Assembly: GCA_045614365.1 (NCBI GenBank)
Contig: JAZLCV010000055.1
Coordinates: 1 to 13,153, forward strand
From: SIG480 sp045614365
GTDB taxonomy: Bacteria; Bacillota; Clostridia; Oscillospirales; JAAYXM01
DNA length: 13,153 bases
Direction: 5' to 3'
Under the pieces are notes generated by a model. It was not told the DNA's origin and made no database searches. It saw only the letters and a list, made by a program, of their open reading frames with translations. Of the stretch, positions 1 to 5,385 are shown piece after piece. Made by a program: the position numbers and the translations under genes. The stretch's first letter is position 1; the number at the start of each line of letters is the position of its first letter.

Positions 1-336
1 GCCCTGTATCGCCATAAAAAGCGCCATGAATATGCAGAAGAAAATGGAGTATGTAAGAATAGTGAACAGCCTTTGAGAAAATCTGCCTTTTGTAGTTGCA
101 AAAAAGATAATGTATTGAAAAACATAGGCAGTGACAAACCCTAAAAAGAATTTCATACCAATATTTTTTATCACAAATTCAGAGAAATACCCGATGATTC
201 CCTGAAAGACAACCCAGATACCCCAGACGGAAAAGGTTGTTTTTTTACTGTACTTCAAATCGGATGAATATATACCCGAAATGGCGTGTGCCACGAGAAC
301 AACTAACTGTTCAAACATAAGTGATATCATAGCCAT
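1..336 (-). CDS. Sensor histidine kinase, N-terminal membrane part (partial, runs off window)
   Basis: This frame is open from an ATG at 336 to the window edge, giving 112 residues without the C-terminus. It starts 3 bases after the stop of the LytTR response regulator, and a GGAG ribosome binding site lies inside the regulator's last codons, so the two are translationally coupled. The visible part is strongly hydrophobic, with about four membrane segments (roughly residues 5-24, 35-54, 60-81 and 88-111) and short charged turns. In this family a polytopic N-terminus followed by a GHKL ATPase domain, directly downstream of a LytTR regulator, is typical of AgrC/VirS-type peptide-sensing kinases. 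The kinase domain is outside the window, so the kinase call rests on gene order and membrane topology. It could instead be another membrane protein paired with the regulator. Confidence 0.6.
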   Translation of the reverse strand, partial: MAMISLMFEQLVVLVAHAISGIYSSDLKYSKKTTFSVWGIWVVFQGIIGYFSEFVIKNIGMKFFLGFVTAYVFQYIIFFATTKGRFSQRLFTILTYSIFFCIFMALFMAIQG

Positions 337-339
337 TCT

Positions 340-1077
340 TTAATTCTCCTCTCCTGCATACTGAAGTTCCCAAAAAGCTTCTTTTATTGGGTTATGCGCA
401 CCACGAGGAAGAAATAACTTTGTATTGTTATTGAAGCACACTTCCCCGGCAGATACACTTTTAACTTTATTAAGATTTATTATATAAGCACTTCCACCAC
501 GAACAAATCCGCCATATTGTGACAGTTGCTCAAAAAGTTCCGAAACTGTCATCCTCGCACGCACTTGACCGTCGTGAGTAAAATTCAAATACTGGTAGTG
601 AGAGCGCGACTCGGTATAAAGGATATTGCTTATGTTAATATTTTCAACTCCGTTCTCCGTTTTTAGTCTTATGAATTTACTACTAAGCTTTTTGGCTTTT
701 TCGACCGCCACGTCCATAGCTCCATAAAACTTTTCCGGATTAAGTGGTTTTATCAGATAGCGAAGTGTATCTGTTTCAAGACTTTCGGGAGCATGTTCTA
801 TTGATGTTGTCAAGAATACAATAGGGCTTTCAATGCCTTTTCTGCGGAGTTCTCTTGCAAGGTCTGTGCCCATTTCATCACCGATATACACATCGAGCAG
901 AAATATATCAAAAGAGGCTCCATCCTCAAGACTATTCAAAAGCGAACTTGCAGAATTAAATGGAAAAACTTCAAGTTCTAACTTTCCGCATAGCTTAGAA
1001 TATTTTTTTATATAGGATGAAACCTCTTCCAAAATTACAGTTTCATCATCGCATATAGCTATTCTCAATGCTTTCAC
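340..1077 (-). CDS. LytTR-family (AgrA/VirR-like) response regulator
   Basis: A 245-residue two-domain transcription regulator. Residues 1-125 form a CheY-like receiver: acidic pair D10-D11, phospho-acceptor D62 after a hydrophobic beta strand (FLLD), T90 and K110-P111. Residues 134-240 match a LytTR DNA-binding domain, including FVRGGSAYIINLNKV near 191-205. It should be phosphorylated by the partner kinase encoded 3 bases downstream and then activate target promoters. The start is GTG at 1077: the frame has a TAA five codons upstream and no ATG, so no longer start exists. Only a weak AAGTAAG lies in front, which fits coupling to the small reading frame that stops 1 base upstream (1079). The gene looks more AT-rich than the rest of the window. 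The domain call is firm; its regulon and signal cannot be seen. Confidence 0.9.
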   Translation of the reverse strand: MKALRIAICDDETVILEEVSSYIKKYSKLCGKLELEVFPFNSASSLLNSLEDGASFDIFLLDVYIGDEMGTDLARELRRKGIESPIVFLTTSIEHAPESLETDTLRYLIKPLNPEKFYGAMDVAVEKAKKLSSKFIRLKTENGVENINISNILYTESRSHYQYLNFTHDGQVRARMTVSELFEQLSQYGGFVRGGSAYIINLNKVKSVSAGEVCFNNNTKLFLPRGAHNPIKEAFWELQYAGEEN

Positions 1078-1078
1078 C

Positions 1079-1320
1079 TTACTTTCTTACCAAACTTAAA
1101 AACCATTCATCTTCCGGCAGAGCAATATTGTTTTTGTTGCATGCTACAATTATATTGCAGGCTGTGCGGAAGAATAGCGCATAAAGAATACCGGGATGTC
1201 CGTCTTTAACCTCACCTTTTTTCTGTCCGATGCGAAAGCGATAATGCAATATTTAATCCCGGCAGCCACCGCTTCTGCTTTTTCAGTGTTTATCTTTGCA
1301 TTTTCAGGTTTATTCAACAT
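1079..1320 (-). CDS. Small two-frame ORF with A AAA AAG slip site, upstream of the LytTR regulator (tentative)
   Basis: An ATG at 1320 has a good AAAGGA site 6 bases before it. In its own frame it gives 56 residues ending at 1150. At 1215-1221 (minus strand) this frame reads A AAA AAG, the canonical -1 slippery heptamer. A -1 shift there gives an 80-residue product (35 + 45) that stops at 1079, one base before the regulator's GTG. The shifted part reads like coding sequence, with a hydrophobic stretch (ILYALFFRTACNIIVAC) and an acidic tail (LPEDEWFLSLVRK). I do not recognise the family. Possible explanations are programmed frameshifting, a one-base deletion in the A run that broke a small gene, or an independent -1-frame ORF starting at TTG 1249. 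A peptide pheromone precursor for the downstream kinase is only speculation: the tail loosely recalls AgrD, but the residues after the cysteine are not AgrD-like. No strong stimulatory hairpin is evident. Confidence 0.35.
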
Positions 1321-1352
1321 TTCACATCCTTTTGTACTCAAAATGCACTCAA

Positions 1353-1400
1353 TCATAAAATACAAACCCCGGAAACCTCGATTTTGCAAGGCTTTCGGGG
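1353..1400 (-). terminator. Rho-independent terminator of cysK-guaA
   Basis: On the minus strand, 10 bases after the guaA stop, CCCCGAAAGCC (1400-1390) pairs with GGTTTCCGGGG (1377-1367) across a 12-base loop, with one mismatch and one G-T pair. TTTGTATTTTATG follows. The other strand also has a short T run after the stem, so some bidirectional activity is possible. No convincing promoter is visible between this hairpin and the small ORF at 1320, so the two-component genes may partly depend on read-through. Confidence 0.75.
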
Positions 1401-1410
1401 ATTTTTCATT

Positions 1411-2391
1411 TTATTCCCATTCGATTGTCCCGACAGGCTTCGGTGTGAGGTCGTAAAGGACGCGGTTTATTCCTTCTACTTCTTTTGTTATACGCTCGGT
1501 AATTTTATGCAACACGGCGTATGGGATTTCCTCTACCGTTGCGCTCATTGCATCTGTTGTGTTTACTGCGCGGTTAATTGCCGGCCAGCCTTCATAGCGC
1601 TTGTCATCGCGGACGCCTACGCTCTTGAAATCCGGAACCGCGATGAAATACTGCCAGACCTTTTCTGCAAGACCGCAATTGTCAAATTCTTCACGGAGAA
1701 TTGCATCAGCTTCACGAAGAGCATTCAAGCGGTCGCGCGTAATCGCACCGAGGCAGCGAACGCCAAGACCGGGACCCGGGAACGGCTGACGGTAAACCAT
1801 AGCATGGGGAAGTCCGAGTGCCTCACCAACAACGCGGACTTCATCTTTATAAAGAAGTTTTACCGGCTCGACAAGCTCCATTGCCATATCTTCCGGAAGA
1901 CCGCCGACGTTGTGGTGTGCCTTTACGCCGTCTGACTCCAGAATATCAGGGTAAATTGTTCCCTGAGCGAGAAAATCAATTCCCTCAAGCTTTGCAGCCT
2001 CTTCATCGAAAACCTTAATAAACTCGCCACCGATTATTTTGCGCTTGCGCTCTGGCTCCGACACGCCTGCCAGAAGGTCAAGAAAACGATCCGTTGCATC
2101 TATATAGATGAGATTTGCATCAAGCTCCTTACCGAAAACCTCAATAACCTGTTCGCTCTCACCTTTACGCATAAGACCGTGGTTTACGTGAACGCAGACG
2201 AGCTGTTTGCCGATCGCCTTAATGAGGAGCGCGGCAACAACCGACGAATCGACGCCTCCGGAAAGCGCGAGAAGAACCTTTTTATCTCCTACCTGCTCAC
2301 GGATTTCTTTTACCTGCTCTGCAATAAATGCATCTGCAAGTGCTTTTGTGGTTATACGTTCCATTGTTTCGGGGCGTACATTGTTCTGCAT
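1411..2391 (-). CDS. guaA: GMP synthase, ATP-pyrophosphatase subunit only (no amidotransferase domain)
   Basis: This 326-residue protein aminates XMP to GMP using ATP, the last step of guanine nucleotide synthesis, in the cytoplasm. The PP-loop SGGVDSS is at residues 44-50, followed by RKIIGG, GTIYPD, HHNVGGLP and the GMP-synthase signature RQPFPGPGLGVR, and the C-terminal dimerisation domain ends in the conserved GTIEWE. Bacterial GuaA is normally about 510-525 residues with an N-terminal class I glutamine amidotransferase domain; here that domain is absent. The start at 2391 has GGAGG seven bases upstream; the frame could be extended 41 codons, but only into the 3' end of cysK and without any amidotransferase sequence. 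The usual VD(N/T/H)GLLR element reads VNHGLMR. The enzyme must use free ammonia or a separately encoded GATase subunit. It follows cysK by 34 bases in the same operon. Confidence 0.93.
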   Translation of the reverse strand: MQNNVRPETMERITTKALADAFIAEQVKEIREQVGDKKVLLALSGGVDSSVVAALLIKAIGKQLVCVHVNHGLMRKGESEQVIEVFGKELDANLIYIDATDRFLDLLAGVSEPERKRKIIGGEFIKVFDEEAAKLEGIDFLAQGTIYPDILESDGVKAHHNVGGLPEDMAMELVEPVKLLYKDEVRVVGEALGLPHAMVYRQPFPGPGLGVRCLGAITRDRLNALREADAILREEFDNCGLAEKVWQYFIAVPDFKSVGVRDDKRYEGWPAINRAVNTTDAMSATVEEIPYAVLHKITERITKEVEGINRVLYDLTPKPVGTIEWE

Positions 2392-2425
2392 AATGATTCC
2401 TCCATTTATCATAAGTAAATTCAAA

Positions 2426-3352
2426 CTAATCAAAAAGCGGGGTAGAGAAGTATCTCTCCGCTGTATCGGGGAGCACGGTGACAACCGTCTTGCCCGGACC
2501 GAGTACCTTTGCAAGCTTCAGCGCCGCGGCAACATTGGTGCCGCTGGATATACCGCACATAATTCCTTCCTTTGAAGCAAGCTCCTTCGAAATGTGAATT
2601 GCTTCTTCGTCTTTTACAATACAGATATCATCATATATGTTGCAATTTAAGATTTCCGGGATAAGACCATCACCTATGCCCATCTGAACATGGGTTCCGA
2701 TAGAGCCACCGGACAGAATTGCCGCGTGCTCCGGCTCTACCGCCCAGATTGTCATATCGGGATTTTTCTCGCGGAGCGCCTCACCGATGCCGGTGATTGT
2801 TCCGCCGGTACCTATTCCAGAACAGAAGCCGTGGATGGGGCCGTCCACCTGGGCAAGAATTTCCTGCGCTGTCTGAGAGCGCTGAATTTCCGGATTTGCG
2901 GGATTTTCAAACTGCTGTGGGACAAACACGTCCGGATTTTCATCACGAAGGCGAAGAGCAAGGTTTAAGCACTCTTCAATACAATCACCGATGTTTCCGG
3001 CATCGTGAACGAGAATAACTTCTGCACCGTAATGCTCCACAAGCTTGCGGCGTTCCTCGCTGACGGAATCCGGCATAATGATTTTCGTTTTATATCCGCG
3101 CACCGCGCCGACAAGAGCAAGACCGATGCCCTGATTTCCGCTTGTAGGTTCCACGATGATTGTGTTTTCATTTATGAGACCGCGCGCTTCCGCATCACAA
3201 ATCATATTATATGCAGTTCTTGTTTTTATAGATCCGCCAACGTTAAGGCCTTCAAATTTCACAAGGATTTCCGCGCTGTCGGGCTGTGTTATGCGTGAAA
3301 GGCGTATAATTGGAGTATTTCCTATTGCATCAAGAATATTATTGCAAATCAT
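2426..3352 (-). CDS. cysK: Cysteine synthase (O-acetylserine sulfhydrylase), fold-type II PLP enzyme
   Basis: A 308-residue cytoplasmic enzyme of the CysK/CysM family, which makes cysteine from O-acetylserine and sulfide using pyridoxal phosphate. Visible elements: N-terminal IGNTPIIRL, PLP lysine K43 in GGSIKTR, the substrate loop TSGNQG (70-75), the phosphate-binding GTGGT (181-185), EPEHAAILSGG, GIGDGLIPE and GISSG near 267-271, ending in ERYFSTPLF. The length is normal. Two positions differ from the textbook sequence: SIKTR instead of SVKDR, and Q74 instead of T in TSGNTG, so a CysM-like or otherwise shifted substrate preference is possible. The ATG at 3352 has AAGGAA eight bases upstream and a near-consensus promoter in front. 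It is first of a two-gene run with guaA. Confidence 0.93.
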   Translation of the reverse strand: MICNNILDAIGNTPIIRLSRITQPDSAEILVKFEGLNVGGSIKTRTAYNMICDAEARGLINENTIIVEPTSGNQGIGLALVGAVRGYKTKIIMPDSVSEERRKLVEHYGAEVILVHDAGNIGDCIEECLNLALRLRDENPDVFVPQQFENPANPEIQRSQTAQEILAQVDGPIHGFCSGIGTGGTITGIGEALREKNPDMTIWAVEPEHAAILSGGSIGTHVQMGIGDGLIPEILNCNIYDDICIVKDEEAIHISKELASKEGIMCGISSGTNVAAALKLAKVLGPGKTVVTVLPDTAERYFSTPLFD

Positions 3353-3382
3353 TGAACCATTCCTTTTTTTATCTTACAGATT

Positions 3383-3411
3383 ATTATATTCCAAAACAAT
3401 GCGAAAATCAA
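3383..3411 (-). promoter_or_regulatory. Sigma-A promoter of cysK-guaA
   Basis: On the minus strand, TTGATT (3411-3406) and TATAAT (3388-3383) are separated by exactly 17 bases, and the cysK ATG lies about 30 bases downstream. The -10 is a perfect consensus match. Confidence 0.8.
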
Positions 3412-3484
3412 CATTTTTTTCACATAAAATGGAAATAGCACCCGCGGTCTTTTTTGTGCGGGCTGTACAAAGGGCAAATAACGC

Positions 3485-3513
3485 TTGCTTTTTACGTCAA
3501 GCTATTTTATAAT
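3485..3513 (+). promoter_or_regulatory. Sigma-A promoter of the 3563-5343 operon
   Basis: TTGCTT (3485-3490) and TATAAT (3508-3513) are 17 bases apart, giving a leader of about 45 bases before the ATG at 3563. It diverges from the cysK promoter; the -35 boxes are 73 bases apart, with a 5-bp inverted repeat CCCGC/GCGGG (3441-3462) between them. Confidence 0.78.
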
Positions 3514-3562
3514 ATAAGTGAATTTTACATATATTGACAATGCATCGGAGGGGAATAGACAT

Positions 3563-4306
3563 ATGATAGTTGAGCTGTCGCTTTTTGAGCTTCTTCTCGG
3601 TGCGTTTTTCTGTTCCTGCGCAACAGTCCTCATCATCTTTTCCGGCAAAAGACTCCTCCGCCGTAAGCCAAAAGCACAATCGCCCGTTACCGCAGCTGCC
3701 CCGAAGCCGAGAGATGTGCTTGTGGGTACACTGAGAAACCGGCTTCAGCTTGAAACATGTCTGGAGCATAAATTCTATCACATTCCCGCTTCGCGCCTTT
3801 CGCAAAATGATTTTCCGGTTCATTATGTCGCAATATACCAATCCAATCACAAGTTCGGCCCGGATGCCGGGATAAGCATTTACGGCAAGGTCCGCCGGTG
3901 CAGCCTTGTCCCGAGATACAGGATAACGGAAATCCCGCGTGATTCACGCGAGATGTATTACCGCTTCGATATTGAGGAATGGAAAACACTTCCTGCGCCG
4001 ATTGCGGCAGCAAGTTATGATTTTGTAAATATAAGGACCACGCTCTGCCTTTTGGAAAACAGCAGTGAAGCGCCGGAGCTTATGCTTTCCTCCATTGAGG
4101 AGCTCTCGCTATACAGGAAAATATCTTCCTGCATTTCGGGAGAGGACCGCGCCGGCAGGCTTTCCTTCGGAAATGCGGAAATTCTGTTCGACGGAGGAGA
4201 AATCTGCGTTAAGCAGAAAGGGAAGATGCTTTTTTCCTGCACTTATGCGGACTTTAAAAAACACCCGGAAGTGATTTTAAAAAAGATAATAGATAAGAGT
4301 GAATAG
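3563..4306 (+). CDS. Membrane-anchored protein of unknown function
   Basis: A 247-residue protein. I chose the ATG at 3563 because GGAGGGG sits 9 bases upstream; the in-frame ATG at 3518 lies next to the -10 box and has no such site. Residues 5-26 form one hydrophobic segment followed by KRLLRRK, which predicts the C-terminal part is cytoplasmic. After a proline/alanine-rich linker (about 35-50), a soluble region has short hydrophobic strands alternating with basic residues (YVAIYQS, GISIYGKV, YYRFDIEEW). I do not recognise the family; the pattern loosely suggests a small beta-rich domain. The end is lysine-rich (ILKKIIDKSE). It is first of three closely spaced genes, with a DUF6472-like gene 21 bases downstream and rlmA beyond that. 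Operon context suggests a housekeeping role but does not define one. Confidence 0.75.
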   Translation: MIVELSLFELLLGAFFCSCATVLIIFSGKRLLRRKPKAQSPVTAAAPKPRDVLVGTLRNRLQLETCLEHKFYHIPASRLSQNDFPVHYVAIYQSNHKFGPDAGISIYGKVRRCSLVPRYRITEIPRDSREMYYRFDIEEWKTLPAPIAAASYDFVNIRTTLCLLENSSEAPELMLSSIEELSLYRKISSCISGEDRAGRLSFGNAEILFDGGEICVKQKGKMLFSCTYADFKKHPEVILKKIIDKSE

Positions 4307-4327
4307 ACAGAAAGGAACGAACATCCG

Positions 4328-4507
4328 ATGGACGGAACAATGTGTGAATTTTGCCTCAATTATGAGTATGACGAGGAATACGGAGAATATTTCTGCCTGA
4401 TTGATATGGACGAAGACGATGCCGGAAAATTTGATTTTTACTCAAAGCGCGGATGCCCATATTATCATCCGGGTGATGAATACACCATTGTCCGCAAGCA
4501 AAACTGA
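4328..4507 (+). CDS. Small four-cysteine protein, DUF6472-like
   Basis: A 59-residue acidic protein. Cysteines at 6, 9, 23 and 43 (CEFC, then FC, then GCPYY) are spaced as for a small zinc- or metal-binding fold. The order CxxC, an acidic DEEYGEY stretch, LIDMDEDD, CPYY and a terminal DEYTIVRKQN matches what I recall of the DUF6472 family of Clostridia mini-proteins, whose function is unknown. The ATG at 4328 has AAGGAA about 11 bases upstream and the stop is TGA at 4505-4507. It sits 21 bases after the membrane-anchored gene and 17 bases before rlmA, so all three are probably co-transcribed. Placement next to an rRNA methyltransferase would suit a ribosome-related job, but that is inference. 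Confidence 0.8.
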   Translation: MDGTMCEFCLNYEYDEEYGEYFCLIDMDEDDAGKFDFYSKRGCPYYHPGDEYTIVRKQN

Positions 4508-4524
4508 TGCGGAGGTGTGTTTTT

Positions 4525-5343
4525 ATGGAAAAATCATATTTCATATGCCCGGTGTGCAGTGCAGAGCTTAGCTGCGATGCAAAATCTTATCGGTGTGAAA
4601 ACGGGCATTGCTTTGACATTGCAAAAAAGGGTTATGTAAATCTTCTTATGTCGCAAAGCTCCTCTCAGCATGGCGACAGCAAAGAAATGATCGCCTCACG
4701 CGCAGAATTTTTAAACCGCGGCTTTTATGATAAGCTGTCTGCGGAAGTATGCGCCTGTACTCTGAAATATGCACCTCAAAATGCGCGGGTGCTGGATGCC
4801 GGCTGCGGTGAATGCAAATACACGTTTGATATTTTAAAAAGCCTTTCGGATGCAAAAAAATGCGCCGGGGTTATCGGGATTGATATTTCCAAAGAGGCAC
4901 TTGCATATTCCCGTCGCCGCGGAAGCGGACTTTCCCTCGCGGTAGCAAGCACCGCTGAGCTTCCCGTTGCACGCGGAAGCATAGATGTACTTATAAATAT
5001 TTTCGCGCCTTTTTCGGCAAACGAGTTCTCCCGCGTTCTGAATGACGACGGGGTGATAATCCGCGTTTATCCTCTTGCGCGGCATTTGTGGGAGCTTAAA
5101 GAGCTCCTTTATGACGTCCCGTACGAAAATCCCGCTCTGCCTGAAGAAAACGGGCTTACCGTCGTTGAGGAACGCGAGCTCAGATACAGAATCGAGCTTG
5201 AAAGCCCGCAGGAGATCTTCTCGCTGTTTGAAATGACGCCTTATTTCCACCGCACATCACAAAGCGACAAGGAAAAGCTTTTGAGCTGCGACCGTCTCTC
5301 CTGCTCTGCAGAATTCGGTATCGCAATATATAAAAAAGCATAA
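4525..5343 (+). CDS. rlmA: 23S rRNA (guanine-N1)-methyltransferase, RlmA family
   Basis: A 272-residue S-adenosylmethionine-dependent methyltransferase. Residues 8-31 form the RlmA zinc ribbon: C8, C11, C24 and H28 in the order CPVC...C...GHCFD, followed by the family's AKKGYVNLL. The Rossmann motif I is VLDAGCGEC (89-97), with cysteine where many relatives have glycine, and motif II is GID at 118-120. The family methylates N1 of G745 (RlmA-I) or G748 (RlmA-II/TlrB) in domain II of 23S rRNA; which one cannot be told here, and some members give macrolide tolerance. The ATG at 4525 has GGAGGTG just upstream; an in-frame ATG at 4507 overlaps the previous stop and lacks a site. It is last of three genes, and its TAA touches the terminator hairpin. 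Confidence 0.9.
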   Translation: MEKSYFICPVCSAELSCDAKSYRCENGHCFDIAKKGYVNLLMSQSSSQHGDSKEMIASRAEFLNRGFYDKLSAEVCACTLKYAPQNARVLDAGCGECKYTFDILKSLSDAKKCAGVIGIDISKEALAYSRRRGSGLSLAVASTAELPVARGSIDVLINIFAPFSANEFSRVLNDDGVIIRVYPLARHLWELKELLYDVPYENPALPEENGLTVVEERELRYRIELESPQEIFSLFEMTPYFHRTSQSDKEKLLSCDRLSCSAEFGIAIYKKA

Positions 5344-5376
5344 TACCTGCTGCCGATTACGCCGGCAGCAGGTATT
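5342..5376. terminator. Bidirectional terminator between rlmA and pcrA
   Basis: A perfect 14-bp stem: AATACCTGCTGCCG (5342-5355) and its complement (5363-5376) with a 7-base loop. On the minus strand the stem is followed by ATGCTTTTTTATAT, a good T tract for ending pcrA; on the plus strand CCTCTTATTCT follows. It lies between convergent genes and overlaps the rlmA stop codon. Confidence 0.88.
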
Positions 5377-5385
5377 CCTCTTATT

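Noticed and set aside
1079..1320. AgrD-type peptide pheromone precursor
   Set aside because: The hydrophobic stretch, cysteine and acidic tail are suggestive, but the residues after the cysteine are polar, no AgrB gene is visible and the frame is unclear, so I did not call it.
1150..1389. Longer 79-codon version of the small minus-strand ORF
   Set aside because: The upstream start lies inside the guaA terminator; the ATG at 1320 has the only good ribosome binding site.
1196..1456. Plus-strand ORF of 86 codons between the regulator and guaA
   Set aside because: It runs through the guaA terminator hairpin and into the guaA 3' end, has no good ribosome binding site, and lies antisense to the better-supported small frame.
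2392..2514. 41-codon N-terminal extension of guaA
   Set aside because: It would overlap the cysK 3' end, lacks amidotransferase motifs, and would hide the strong GGAGG site within the coding sequence.
3441..3462. CCCGC/GCGGG inverted repeat between the divergent cysK and 3563 promoters
   Set aside because: The 5-bp arms and 12-base loop are too weak to call an operator or terminator without comparison to relatives.
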